A stretch of DNA of 64,000 bases from Acidobacteriota bacterium (GTDB lineage Bacteria; Acidobacteriota; Vicinamibacteria; Vicinamibacterales; UBA2999), in the NCBI GenBank assembly GCA_963169195.1, contig CAUJDN010000041.1, positions 34,092-98,091 on the forward strand, read 5' to 3'. Positions 33,356 through 41,789 of the stretch are shown here, piece after piece. The notes beneath the pieces were generated by a model. That model made no database searches, was not told the origin of the DNA, and saw only the letters and a program-made list of their open reading frames with translations. Numbering within the stretch: the stretch's first letter is position 1; the number at the start of each line of letters is the position of its first letter. Both the position numbers and the translations under genes were made by a program.

Positions 33356-34340
33356 AGTGGGCCATCCGCGGTCGGTAGTACTCGAGCGTGCGGCGCAGCC
33401 CCTCGGCGAGGCCGACGCGGGGCGCCCAGCCCGTGCGCGCCTTGAAGAGGGACGAATCGGCATAGAAGCTGCCGATGTCGATGGCCTTCTTCTCCGCCGG
33501 CCACGCGACGAAGCGGTGGCGCCCCGTACCCGCCGCCTCGACGAGCAGGGCGACGAGGTCGCGGTGCGCGAAGTGCTCGTCCCCCCCGACGTTGAACACC
33601 TCGCCGTTCACCTCGTTGGTGGCGCCGGCCAGCACGAAGGCCTCGACGGCGTCGTCCACGTAGACGAAGTCGCGGACCTGCGAGCCGTCCCCGAAGACCT
33701 GGATCTCCCGGTCCTCGATCGCCAGGCGGATGAACCAGCCGATGAAGCCCTGCCGGTTGTGGCGCAGCAGCTGGCGCGGCCCGTAGACGTTGGTGAGGCG
33801 CAGCGCGCAGGCGCGCACGTGGAACACGTGGTCGTAGACCAGGTGGTAGTACTCGCCAGCGGCCTTGTTGATGCCGTTCACGTCGGTCGGGCGGACGAGG
33901 TGACGCTCGGTGACGGGCAGCGACTCGGGCCTGCCGTAGATCTGACGGGTGCTCGCGTAGACGACCTTGGCGTCCGGGTTGTGGTGCCGGCACGCCTCGA
34001 GGATCGTGAGCTGGCTGCGGCAGTTGATCTCGAGGTCCGTGAACGGATCGCGCATGCTGTCGATGTGGCTCACCTGGCCCGCCAGGTTGAAGATCACCTC
34101 GCGGTCCTTCACCAGGTAGTTCATCGTGCTGGCCTGTCGCACGTCGGCCACGTTCACCCGCACACGGTCCTCGATGCCGGCGATGTTGTGCAGGTTGCCG
34201 CCGTAGTCCGGGATGAGCGAGTCCACCAGCAGGACGTCGGCGCCGAGGGCCACCAGGCGATGCGCGAGATTGCTGCCGATGAAGCCGAGGCCGCCGGTGA
34301 CCATCACGCGGCGGCCGCGGTAGAAGTCCGCGGGGGTCAT
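33348..34340 (-). CDS. NAD-dependent epimerase/dehydratase (extended SDR) lacking the usual catalytic Tyr
   Basis: The 330-residue protein has MVTGGLGFIGSNLAHRLVAL, then VIFNLAGQVSHIDSMRDPF, VVYASTRQIYGRPESL, LRLTNVYGPRQL and VFGDGSQVRDFVYVDD, so it is an extended SDR acting on sugar nucleotides. The active-site YxxxK reads NGINK (in DVNGINKAAGEYYH): the Lys is present and the Tyr is Asn. This may be a subfamily feature that uses another base. It overlaps the upstream GT2 gene by four bases (ATGA) and the downstream aminotransferase by eight, so it belongs to the glycan operon. Confidence 0.88.
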   Translation of the reverse strand: MTPADFYRGRRVMVTGGLGFIGSNLAHRLVALGADVLLVDSLIPDYGGNLHNIAGIEDRVRVNVADVRQASTMNYLVKDREVIFNLAGQVSHIDSMRDPFTDLEINCRSQLTILEACRHHNPDAKVVYASTRQIYGRPESLPVTERHLVRPTDVNGINKAAGEYYHLVYDHVFHVRACALRLTNVYGPRQLLRHNRQGFIGWFIRLAIEDREIQVFGDGSQVRDFVYVDDAVEAFVLAGATNEVNGEVFNVGGDEHFAHRDLVALLVEAAGTGRHRFVAWPAEKKAIDIGSFYADSSLFKARTGWAPRVGLAEGLRRTLEYYRPRMAHYV

Positions 34341-35110
34341 GAGGGCTGGCGTGCCCCGACCGCCTGCGCGCGGGCGCGCTGGGCTGCCAGGTGCTCGCGG
34401 CGGACGACCAGCGCCCACCACAGGGTCAGCACGTCCACGCCCGTGCGCGCGATGCGGCGGACGTTGAAGAACTGCGACTTGCCGTAGGCGCGGTGATAGT
34501 GGTGCACCGGCACCTCCGCCACCCGGAACCCGGCGTCCTGGAACTTCTTCATCATCTCGAGGCAGATGACGCCACTGCTCTTCTCGAGTCGTACCACGTC
34601 GAAGATGCGCCGCCGCACGAGGCGGAAGTCGCAGTCCACGTCGCGCACCCTCAGGCCGAAGAGCCGCTTGACGGCGTGGTGGTACAGGCGGCCGATCACA
34701 ATGCGGTGCAGCGGATCCGAGCGGCTGATCTTCCAGCCGTTCACCCAGTCCACGTCCTTCGTCAGCGCCGGCCACAGCAGCGCCATCTCGGACGGGTCGT
34801 ACTGCGCGTCGCCGTCGGTGTAGAAGACCAGCTCCTTGGTGGCGTGCTCGAACCCCGAACGGAGCGCCCCGCCGTATCCCCGGTTCTTCGCGTGATGGAC
34901 GATGCGGACGTGATCGGGGTAGACGCGCGCGAGCTCGTCGAGGATCTGCGGCGTGTCGTCCAGGCTGCCGTCGTTGACGACGATCACCTCGTAGTCCGGC
35001 GTCAGCGCGGAGGCGGCCTTGACGGCGCTGATCACCAGGCTGGCAATCGTCCCGCTGTCGTTGTACGCGGGAAAGAAGACGCTGAGGCCGGGCGCCGGCT
35101 GGGCGGTCAT
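34337..35110 (-). CDS. Family 2 glycosyltransferase
   Basis: The 257-residue GT-A enzyme starts LSVFFPAYNDSGTIASLV, followed by YEVIVVNDGSLDDTPQILDE (nucleotide binding) and the metal-binding DGDAQYDPSE. The second half (KRLFGLRVRDVDCDFRLVRR, then CLEMMKKFQDAGFRVAEVPV and HYHRAYGKSQFFNV) is typical of enzymes that load a sugar onto polyprenyl phosphate. No membrane helices are obvious. It lies between the DPM1-like gene (eight-base gap) and the SDR gene (four-base overlap). The exact sugar cannot be told. Confidence 0.88.
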   Translation of the reverse strand: MTAQPAPGLSVFFPAYNDSGTIASLVISAVKAASALTPDYEVIVVNDGSLDDTPQILDELARVYPDHVRIVHHAKNRGYGGALRSGFEHATKELVFYTDGDAQYDPSEMALLWPALTKDVDWVNGWKISRSDPLHRIVIGRLYHHAVKRLFGLRVRDVDCDFRLVRRRIFDVVRLEKSSGVICLEMMKKFQDAGFRVAEVPVHHYHRAYGKSQFFNVRRIARTGVDVLTLWWALVVRREHLAAQRARAQAVGARQPS

Positions 35111-35118
35111 GGCGAAAC

Positions 35119-35865
35119 CTACGGATTGTACTCCGCCGCCTCGTCGGCGTGCGAGCGCTGGCGCCCGTGCCGGAGCACCAGCCGCCACGGGGCGAGGAGC
35201 GATTCGATCAGGATGCCCGACGAGAGCTTCGAGGCGCCCTCGCGCCGCTCGATGAAGATGATGGGCGACTCGACCACCCGGAGCCCCAGCGTCGTGGCCA
35301 GGAAGGTCATCTCCACCTGGAACGAGTAGCCCTCGGACCGGATCCGATCCAGCGGCAGGCGCGCCAGCGCGTCGCGCCGCCAGGCCCGGTAGCCCGCCGT
35401 GCAGTCCCGCACGCCCAGGCCCGTCACCGCGCGGATGTACCAGTTGGCGCACAGGCTGAGCACGATGCGCCGGAGCGGCCAGTTGACCACGCTGATGCCG
35501 CGCAGGTAGCGCGACCCGACGACGAGGTCGGCGCCGGCCGCCGCGGCGGCAATCATGGCGGGCAGGTGCCGCGGATCGTGCGAGCGATCCGCGTCCATCT
35601 GCACGACGACGTCCGCGTCGGTCTGCAGCGCGCGCGTGAAGCCGTCCACGTACGAGACGCCCAGTCCGCGGCGCCCCGTGCGGTGCATCACGTGCAGGCG
35701 GCCGGGATGCGCCGCCGCGAGCGCGTCGGCGATGGCGCCCGTGCCGTCCGGCGACTGGTCGTCCACGACGAGTACTTCGGTCCCGGGCACCGCCAGGATC
35801 TCGGGCACGAGCCGCGGCAGGTTCTCGCGCTCGTTGTAGGTCGGCACGACCACCAGCGACTTCAT
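35119..35865 (-). CDS. Polyprenol (dolichol-phosphate mannosyltransferase-like) monosaccharide synthase
   Basis: The 248-residue protein begins SLVVVPTYNERENLPRLVPE and has VLVVDDQSPDGTGAIADAL, then GRRGLGVSYVDGFTRAL, the DXD motif QMDADRSHDPRHLPAM, and GVRDCTAGYRAWRRDAL. The order and the terminal FIERREGASKLSSGILIES match DPM1-type enzymes that transfer mannose or glucose from a nucleotide to a polyprenyl phosphate. The resulting lipid-linked sugar could serve the later transferases of the operon. It follows the GT2 gene with ten bases between them. Confidence 0.88.
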   Translation of the reverse strand: MKSLVVVPTYNERENLPRLVPEILAVPGTEVLVVDDQSPDGTGAIADALAAAHPGRLHVMHRTGRRGLGVSYVDGFTRALQTDADVVVQMDADRSHDPRHLPAMIAAAAAGADLVVGSRYLRGISVVNWPLRRIVLSLCANWYIRAVTGLGVRDCTAGYRAWRRDALARLPLDRIRSEGYSFQVEMTFLATTLGLRVVESPIIFIERREGASKLSSGILIESLLAPWRLVLRHGRQRSHADEAAEYNP

Positions 35866-35875
35866 GCGTGCGTCG

Positions 35876-36736
35876 TCAGCGCCGGCCCTCGAGCCGCAGC
35901 GAGGCGATCTGCTCGGAGACGAGCCCGACCAGGAAGACGATGACCGAGAACATCAGCAGCAGCACCGCGCCGTTCGGGATGCGTGACTGGTGCGCCACCG
36001 TCCAGAGCCCGTAGGCCACGCCCACGAGGAACGACAGCGCGCTCAGCGGCACGAAGATCCGCAGCGGGCTGAAGATGGTGATCATCTTGATCAGGATCAG
36101 GAAGAACCGCGCGCCGTCGCGGGCCAGCCGGATCTTCGAGGTGCCCACCCGCGGCTGCACCTGCACCGGCTCGAAGGCGACATTGTAGCCCGCCTTGATG
36201 AACGCGAGCGTCGTGGTGGTGGGGGTCGAGAAGCCGTTCGGCAGCAGGTGGATGAACTCCAGCAGGAGCTCGCGCCGGGCTCCGCGGAGCCCTGACGTCA
36301 GGTCGGGGATCCGGCGCTCGGTCAGGTACGACGCCAGCGCGTTCAGCAGCCCGTTGCCGAGCCGCCGCCCGGGCGTGGCCTGCGCCGCAGGGGCGCGTGC
36401 CCCGACCACCAGGTCGTACTCGCCGAGTTTCGCCGTGACCGCGAGGACGTCGTCGGGCCGGTGCTGCCCGTCGCCGTCCACGATGACGAGCCACTCCCCG
36501 GCCGCCGCGCGGATGGCCGTCTTCACCGAGGCGCCGTTGCCCTTGTTGTAGGGATGCGAGACGACGCGCGCGCCCGCTGCCGCCGCGGCGCCGGCGGTCG
36601 CGTCGGTGGACCCGTCGTCCACGACCAGGACCTCGCGCCACGGCGCGGCCAGGGCCATGGCCTGCACGACCGAGCCGATGACCGCCGCCTCGTTGAAGGC
36701 GGGGATCGCCACGGTGATGGACGCGGGATCAGCCAT
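35876..36736 (-). CDS. Family 2 glycosyltransferase with C-terminal membrane helices
   Basis: The 286-residue protein has VAIPAFNEAAVIGSVVQAM, VLVVDDGSTDATAGAAAAAG, SHPYNKGNGASVKTAIRA, then the DGDGQHRP metal-binding motif and PDLTSGLRGARRELLLEF. Two C-terminal helices (LRIFVPLSALSFLVGVAYGL and VLLLMFSVIVFLVGLVSEQI) anchor it to the inner membrane. This arrangement occurs in undecaprenyl-phosphate glycosyltransferases (GtrB/ArnC type). It overlaps the upstream GT4 gene by eight bases. Its sugar is unknown. Confidence 0.88.
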   Translation of the reverse strand: MADPASITVAIPAFNEAAVIGSVVQAMALAAPWREVLVVDDGSTDATAGAAAAAGARVVSHPYNKGNGASVKTAIRAAAGEWLVIVDGDGQHRPDDVLAVTAKLGEYDLVVGARAPAAQATPGRRLGNGLLNALASYLTERRIPDLTSGLRGARRELLLEFIHLLPNGFSTPTTTTLAFIKAGYNVAFEPVQVQPRVGTSKIRLARDGARFFLILIKMITIFSPLRIFVPLSALSFLVGVAYGLWTVAHQSRIPNGAVLLLMFSVIVFLVGLVSEQIASLRLEGRR

Positions 36737-37775
36737 GGCTGACCAGGCGCTCGATGACGGTGTCCCACGTAACGGCCGATGCCACGGCGCGGCCGGCCTC
36801 GCCCAGGCGGCGCGCGCGGGCGCGGTCGGCGTCGAGCCGCGCCAGGGCCTCGCCGATGGCCGCGGCGTCGGGCTCCGCCACCACCCCCGTCACGTCGTCG
36901 CGCACGAACTCGAGCGTGCCGCCGGAATCGCGGGCCGTGACCACCGGCTTGGCGGCCAGGAACGCCTCGAGCGTGGCCAGCCCGTAGTCCTCGTCGAAGG
37001 GGACGTACGCGAGCGCCAGCGCCCCCCGGTACAGCGCGACCAGCGCCTCGTCGTCCACCGCCCCGGTGAAGCGCACGCGATCCGTCACGCCGGCCTCCTC
37101 CGCGGCCCGCTCGACGAGCGCGCGTTGGCTGCCCTCGCCGACGACCACGAGCGAGAGCGGCGCCGGCACGTGCGCCATGGCACGGACGATGAGATCGACG
37201 CGCTTGTTGCCCTCGAGGCGCGACACCGAGAGCACGTACGGCCCGTACTCGCCCGGCGCCAGCCGCGGCGCGATGAGCGGGGGATGGTAGAGCGGCGTCG
37301 AGTCGAGCCCGTTGAAGCGCCGCAGCCGATCCGTCACGGTGCGCGAGATGGTGTAGCGCCCGACGCACTCGCCGAGCATCTGCTCGTCGAGGGCCATCAG
37401 CCGCTCCTTCAGCCCGACGTCGCGCTCGTCGTGCCCGAAGTCGCTATAGATGGTGCCGGCCAGCTCGTAGGCCGCGCGATGCTGGTGCACGAGCCAGCAC
37501 ACCTTGCGGGGGTGGCGCGCGAAGTAGCTCGGGAACTTCGTGCCGATCACCAGGTCCACCGGGCGGCTGTTGCTCTCGGTCAGATCCAGCAGGCGCCACG
37601 CCGCGGCGTGCGCGAGGATCTCGTCCTTCGGGTACCACTTGAAGGGCAGCGAGACGCGGTCGGTCTCGAACCCTCGCGCCCGCAGCTGATCCACCAGCTG
37701 CCGGACCAGCAGCTCGGCACCGCCGCGCACGAAGGGCACCTGTGTTTCGCAGACGAGGACGGTGCGGATGCTCAT
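36729..37775 (-). CDS. Family 4 (GT-B) glycosyltransferase
   Basis: The 348-residue GT-B enzyme is the first gene of the operon. The N-terminal domain begins TVLVCETQVPFVRGGAELLV, and the C-terminal donor domain has YVLSVSRLEGNKRVDLIVRA, LVVVGEGSQRALVE, VRFTGAVDDEALVALYRGAL and the GT4 EX7E motif in FDEDYGLATLEAFLAAKPVV. It likely adds a sugar to a lipid-linked glycan in the cytoplasm. The start codon lies about 225 bases from mraZ on the opposite strand, and the operon promoter must lie in that shared region. Confidence 0.9.
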   Translation of the reverse strand: MSIRTVLVCETQVPFVRGGAELLVRQLVDQLRARGFETDRVSLPFKWYPKDEILAHAAAWRLLDLTESNSRPVDLVIGTKFPSYFARHPRKVCWLVHQHRAAYELAGTIYSDFGHDERDVGLKERLMALDEQMLGECVGRYTISRTVTDRLRRFNGLDSTPLYHPPLIAPRLAPGEYGPYVLSVSRLEGNKRVDLIVRAMAHVPAPLSLVVVGEGSQRALVERAAEEAGVTDRVRFTGAVDDEALVALYRGALALAYVPFDEDYGLATLEAFLAAKPVVTARDSGGTLEFVRDDVTGVVAEPDAAAIGEALARLDADRARARRLGEAGRAVASAVTWDTVIERLVSHG

Positions 37776-37936
37776 GGCGGCGGGCGGGGCTCGGTGCGGC
37801 GCGATCGTAGCACGCAGGCGCAGCGGCCCAGGCTTCGGGCAATCAGCCTATATGTCAATGTTTTGGCGCATGCCCGAAGAACTGGCGAAACAAAGGCGTA
37901 AATCACAGACAGCAGACAAGTTGCAGGACTTAAGCG

Positions 37937-37965
37937 TTGACAAGGTGCAACCCCTCACCTACCAT
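37937..37965 (+). promoter_or_regulatory. Sigma70-type promoter of the dcw cluster
   Basis: A perfect -35 hexamer TTGACA (37937-37942) is spaced 17 bases from TACCAT (37960-37965), a fair -10. Transcription would start near 37972, inside the MraZ box, so bound MraZ would block it. It sits 38 bases before the mraZ GTG at 38003. Confidence 0.7.
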
Positions 37966-37968
37966 CCG

Positions 37969-37993
37969 AGTGGTCTTGAGTGGAGTGAAGTGG
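37969..37993 (+). promoter_or_regulatory. MraZ box: three AGTGG repeats at 10-bp spacing
   Basis: AGTGG occurs at 37969-37973, 37979-37983 and 37989-37993, each separated by five bases. Direct GTGG-type repeats with 10-bp periodicity upstream of mraZ are the known operator of the MraZ repressor. The third repeat (GTGGAG) also serves as the ribosome site for mraZ, so binding could affect translation signals as well. Confidence 0.8.
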
Positions 37994-38002
37994 AGTAAAT
38001 AA

Positions 38003-38440
38003 GTGCTCCGGGGCAACGCGCCGGCAAAAATCGATGAAAAGGGCCGGCTCAAGGTCCCGAACGGCTTTCGTGTCGCCATCCAGGAAGGACATGGCCGCGA
38101 GCTGTTCGTGACGAGCCTCAAGGGGGAGTCCGTACGCATCTACCCGATGCCGGTCTGGATCGAGATCGAGCGCCGGCTCGCGCAGATGCCATCCACGCAC
38201 CCGGCCCGCCAGAAGTATCTCGACCGCGTGAACTTCTACGGCCAGGTGACGGAGCTCGATCCGCAGGGGCGCGTGCTCATCCCTCCACGCCTCCGCGAGA
38301 GCGCGCTCATGACGGGCGAGGTCGACGTGCTGGGCCAGCAGAACTACCTCGAGGTCTGGAACCACGACCGGTTCCTCACGAGGCTGAAGGAAGACTTCAC
38401 CGAGGACGACGCGAAGGCGCTGGCGGACTACGGGATCTAG
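38003..38440 (+). CDS. mraZ: Transcriptional regulator MraZ
   Basis: The 145-residue protein has two SpoVT/AbrB-like repeats. The first is LRGNAPAKIDEKGRLKVPNG and the second FYGQVTELDPQGRVLIPPRL, each with the DxxGR(L/V)xxP pattern that contacts DNA. MraZ forms a ring-shaped oligomer that binds repeats upstream of its own gene and represses the division cluster. The start is GTG at 38003 with GGAG of the last operator repeat eight bases upstream. It is followed without a gap by rsmH. Confidence 0.93.
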   Translation: MLRGNAPAKIDEKGRLKVPNGFRVAIQEGHGRELFVTSLKGESVRIYPMPVWIEIERRLAQMPSTHPARQKYLDRVNFYGQVTELDPQGRVLIPPRLRESALMTGEVDVLGQQNYLEVWNHDRFLTRLKEDFTEDDAKALADYGI

Positions 38441-39346
38441 GTGGAGGAGCGAGCCGAGCACGTTCCGGTCCTCGTCGACGAGGTGCGCTCCCTGCTCGAC
38501 CCGGCGCGGGGCGGCGTCTTCGTGGACGGCACGGTGGGGCTCGGCGGCCATGCGCGCGTGCTGCTCGAGGGTGGCGCGGGCCGGTTGATCGGGCTCGACC
38601 GTGATGACGAGGCGCTGGCCATCGCGCGCGGCCGGCTGACGGCGTTCGGCGATCGCGTGGAGCTGGTGCACGCGGACTACCGCTCGCTCGACGCGGTGCT
38701 CGACGCGCGGGGCATCGGGCACGTGGCGGGGATCCTGCTGGACCTCGGCGTGTCGTCGATGCAGATCGATCGGCCGGGGCGCGGGTTCAGCTTCCGGCGG
38801 GACGAGCCGCTGGACATGCGGATGGATCGGTCGCGCGGCGAGACGGCGGCCGAGCGGCTGGCCACGGTGGAGGAAACGGAGCTCGCCGACGTGATCTACC
38901 GGTTCGGCGAGGAGCGCAAGTCGCGCCGCGTCGCCCGCGCCATCGTGGAGGCGCGCCGCGTGTCGCCGATCGCGACGACCGGCCAGCTGGCCGGCATCGT
39001 GCGCCGGGCGGTCGGCGGGCCGTGGCAGCGGATCGATCCGGCGACGCGGACGTTCCAGGCGCTGCGGATCTGGGTGAACGGGGAGCTGGACGGGCTCGAG
39101 TCGTGTATCGGGCGGGCCGTGGAGCGGCTGCAGCCCGCGGGTGAGGCGGCAGGCGGGCGAATGGCGGTGATCGCGTTTCACTCGCTGGAGGATCGCGTCG
39201 TGAAGCACGCGTTCCGCGCGCTGGCCCACGGGGACCGCCGCACGGTGCGTCTGCTGACGAAGCGGCCGGTCGTGGCGGGCGACGAGGAAGTGGCGGCGAA
39301 TCCCCGCGCCAGGAGCGCGAAGCTCCGCGCGGTGGAGCGCCTGTGA
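38441..39346 (+). CDS. rsmH: 16S rRNA (cytosine1402-N4)-methyltransferase RsmH
   Basis: The 301-residue enzyme begins EERAEHVPVLVDEVRSLLDP and has the SAM-binding GVFVDGTVGLGGHARVLLE, DRDDEALAIAR, LLDLGVSSMQIDRPGRGFSF, and the C-terminal MAVIAFHSLEDRVVKHAFR with NPRARSAKLRAVERL. It methylates N4 of C1402 in the ribosomal decoding centre. The GTG start immediately follows the mraZ TAG (38438-38440). Length and motifs are canonical. Confidence 0.95.
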   Translation: MEERAEHVPVLVDEVRSLLDPARGGVFVDGTVGLGGHARVLLEGGAGRLIGLDRDDEALAIARGRLTAFGDRVELVHADYRSLDAVLDARGIGHVAGILLDLGVSSMQIDRPGRGFSFRRDEPLDMRMDRSRGETAAERLATVEETELADVIYRFGEERKSRRVARAIVEARRVSPIATTGQLAGIVRRAVGGPWQRIDPATRTFQALRIWVNGELDGLESCIGRAVERLQPAGEAAGGRMAVIAFHSLEDRVVKHAFRALAHGDRRTVRLLTKRPVVAGDEEVAANPRARSAKLRAVERL

Positions 39347-39369
39347 CGGCGGCAGGGGAGGAGGGCGGG

Positions 39370-39765
39370 ATGGAGCAGACCGAGGCATTCGAATACGCCA
39401 TCCGCAAGGACGTCCGGAACAACCCGATTGTCCGCGAGGTGGACGAGCAGCGCCAGCGGGAGCTGTGGCAGTCCACGGCCATCGCCGCCCTGCTGGTGCT
39501 GGTGGCGCTCGTCTCGGCCTGGCAGCACTTCGAGCTGCTGCGGCACGGCTACGAGCTCGACCGGATGCAGCGCGAGCGGGCCGTGGAGGCGGAAGTGAAC
39601 CGCCACCTGCGCCTCGAGGTCGAGACGCTGCGCGCGTCGGAGCGGATCGAGAAGCTCGCCATCCGCCGGCTCGGCATGGTCGAGCCCGGGCCCGGGGACG
39701 CGATCGTCCTCGAGCGCGTGGTGCCGCCGTCGCCGCCGGCGGCCTCGGTGGTGGCGGCCCGCTGA
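39370..39765 (+). CDS. ftsL: Cell division protein FtsL
   Basis: The 131-residue bitopic protein has a short cytoplasmic part, one membrane helix (STAIAALLVLVALVSAWQHF) and a periplasmic coiled coil (YELDRMQRERAVEAEVNRHL and onward) ending in ERIEKLAIRRLGMVEPGP, the usual FtsL/DivIC C-terminal turn. It would join FtsQ and FtsB in the divisome. I prefer the ATG at 39370, which follows GGGGAGGAGGG; a GTG at 39343 overlapping the rsmH stop is the alternative. A Pro/Ala tail follows. The sequence is poorly conserved, so identity rests on topology and position. Confidence 0.85.
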   Translation: MEQTEAFEYAIRKDVRNNPIVREVDEQRQRELWQSTAIAALLVLVALVSAWQHFELLRHGYELDRMQRERAVEAEVNRHLRLEVETLRASERIEKLAIRRLGMVEPGPGDAIVLERVVPPSPPAASVVAAR

Positions 39766-39782
39766 CGCGGGGAGAGGATCCC

Positions 39783-41789
39783 GTGGCCGAACAGCCCCTG
39801 TTCCGCTGGCGCCCCCTGCTGCAGAGCCGCCTCGCCGTCCTGGCGGGGCTGTTCGTGTTCTGGGCCGCCGCCATCGTCCTGCGGCTGGTGTACCTGCAGG
39901 TGGTGTCGCACGAGGACCTCCTCGCGCGCCAGGAGCGGCAGCAGCGGCGGACCATCACCGTCTCGGCCAAGCGCGGCGATATCTTCGACCGCAACGGCCG
40001 CCTGCTGGCCTACAGCGTGGACGCCGACACCATTTACGCCGTGCCGGGCGAGATCGCGGACGCGCGCAAGGCCGCGGCGGCGCTGTGCGGGGCGCTCGAC
40101 AGCTGCGACCGCCGGTTCCGCGAGGCGCTGGCCGCCCGCCTCTCCCGCGACGGGGCGTTCGCCTACGTGAAACGTCGCGTGACCCCGGCCGAGGCCCGCC
40201 GCGTGGCCGCCCTCGCGATCGACGGCGTCGGCTTCATGAAGGAGAACAAGCGGTTCTACCCGAACCGCGAGCTCGCGGCGCACCTGCTCGGCTACGCCGG
40301 GCTCGACAACATCGGGTTGAGCGGGGTCGAGGCGACCCACGACAAGGCGGTGCGCGGGCGCGAGGGCACGCTCCTCGTGCAGGCCGACGCGCGCGGCCGC
40401 GCGTTCAGCCGGCTCGAGCGGCCACCGACGGCGGGCGGGTCCCTCGAGCTCACCATCGACGAGCAGCTGCAGCACGTCGCCGAGCGGGAGCTCGCGGCCG
40501 GCGTGCGCCAGCACCGCGCCGACGCGGGCACCGCCGTCGTCATGGATCCGAGGACGGGCGAGATCCTCGCGATGGCGACCTACCCGACGTTCAACCCGAA
40601 CGACTACGGCGAGGCGCCCGAGCACGCACGCCGCAACCGGGCCATCCAGGATCTCTACGAGCCCGGGTCGACGTTCAAGATCGTGACGGCGTCGGCCGCG
40701 CTCGAGGAGCGGCTGTTCGATCCCGCCGAGATCATCGACGTGAGCGCGGGGCTCATCCGCTTCGGGCGTCGCGTGATCAACGACATGCACCGGTACGCGC
40801 CGCTGTCGTTCACCGACGTGCTGGTGAAGTCGAGCAACGTCGGCGCCATCAAGATCGGCGCGCGCGTGGGCGCGGATCGGATGAACCTGTACGTGCGCCG
40901 CTTCGGCTTCGGCCGCGCCACGTCGCGCGACTTCCAGGGCGAGAGTCCCGGCATCGTCTGGTCGAGCCTGAACGACAGCGCCCTGGCGTCGGTGTCGATG
41001 GGCTACCAGGTGGGCGTGACGCCGTTGCAGGTCGTCACCGCGGCCAGTGCCGTCGCCAACGGCGGCACGCTCTACGAGCCGCGCCTTGTCCGGGCCGTCA
41101 CGCAGGAGGGCGTGCGGACGGTGATCAAGCCGAACGCGGTGCGGAGGGCGATCACGCCGGAGACCGCCGCCACGCTCACCGCCATCATGGAGGCGGTCGT
41201 CGAGCGCGGCACCGCGACCCGCGCGAAGGTGCCGGGCTACACCGTGGCCGGCAAGACCGGGACGGCCGACAAGCTCGTGAACGGCCGCTACTCGGCCACG
41301 CAGCAGAACGTCTCGTTCGTCGGCTTCGTGCCGTCGCGAAATCCCGCGCTGGCCATCATCGTCATGGTGGACTCCCCGCGCGACGGCGCGGACACCGGCG
41401 GCGTGGTGGCCGCGCCGATCTTCCAGCGCATCGCCGAGGACGCGCTGCGGCACCTGGGCGTGCCGCCCAACATCAACGCGCCGCCGCCCGTGCTGGTGCA
41501 CCGGCCCCGGCACGTGGCCGCACCCGCGCCCGCGGCGCCGCGCCCGCTGCGCGTGTCGCTGGTCGGGGGCCCGGACGTCGTCCCCGACCTCACCGGCCTC
41601 GGCGCGCGCGAGGCGAGCCACGAACTGGTGCGGCTGGGCCTGACGCCGCGCGTGCGCGGTACCGGTGTCGTGATCGATCAGCAGCCGCCCGCCGGCACGC
41701 CGCTCGAGCCGGGCGCGGTGAGCACGATTGTCCTCGGCCGCGATCCGCGGCCACGGGCCGACGTCGTGGGAGGGGTGTCGCAGCCGTGA
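39783..41789 (+). CDS. ftsI: Septal peptidoglycan transpeptidase FtsI (PBP3/SpoVD-type) with PASTA domain
   Basis: The 668-residue class B penicillin-binding protein has an N-terminal membrane helix (SRLAVLAGLFVFWAAAIVLR) and a dimerisation domain starting AKRGDIFDRNGRLLAYS. The transpeptidase domain has EPGSTFKIV (Ser296, SxxK), VKSSNVGAI (SxN, Ser350) and VAGKTGTAD (KTG, Lys491). After residue 590 a PASTA domain (VPDLTGLGAREASHELVRLG) follows, a feature of SpoVD/PBP2x-type proteins rather than of the E. coli enzyme. It cross-links septal peptidoglycan with FtsW. The GTG start has GGGGAGAGG upstream. murE overlaps by four bases. Confidence 0.93.
   Translation: MAEQPLFRWRPLLQSRLAVLAGLFVFWAAAIVLRLVYLQVVSHEDLLARQERQQRRTITVSAKRGDIFDRNGRLLAYSVDADTIYAVPGEIADARKAAAALCGALDSCDRRFREALAARLSRDGAFAYVKRRVTPAEARRVAALAIDGVGFMKENKRFYPNRELAAHLLGYAGLDNIGLSGVEATHDKAVRGREGTLLVQADARGRAFSRLERPPTAGGSLELTIDEQLQHVAERELAAGVRQHRADAGTAVVMDPRTGEILAMATYPTFNPNDYGEAPEHARRNRAIQDLYEPGSTFKIVTASAALEERLFDPAEIIDVSAGLIRFGRRVINDMHRYAPLSFTDVLVKSSNVGAIKIGARVGADRMNLYVRRFGFGRATSRDFQGESPGIVWSSLNDSALASVSMGYQVGVTPLQVVTAASAVANGGTLYEPRLVRAVTQEGVRTVIKPNAVRRAITPETAATLTAIMEAVVERGTATRAKVPGYTVAGKTGTADKLVNGRYSATQQNVSFVGFVPSRNPALAIIVMVDSPRDGADTGGVVAAPIFQRIAEDALRHLGVPPNINAPPPVLVHRPRHVAAPAPAAPRPLRVSLVGGPDVVPDLTGLGAREASHELVRLGLTPRVRGTGVVIDQQPPAGTPLEPGAVSTIVLGRDPRPRADVVGGVSQP

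Larger units (their letters stand above)
37776..38002. other. Divergent intergenic region between the glycan operon and the dcw cluster
   Basis: These 227 bases carry the dcw promoter and MraZ box, described separately. The left part, from about 37850 to 37930, is clearly richer in A and T than anything nearby, as expected for a divergent control region. I see no convincing coding frame in it. Confidence 0.6.

Noticed and set aside
37762..37998. Small plus-strand frame upstream of mraZ
   Set aside because: It overlaps the promoter and MraZ box and has no coding character.
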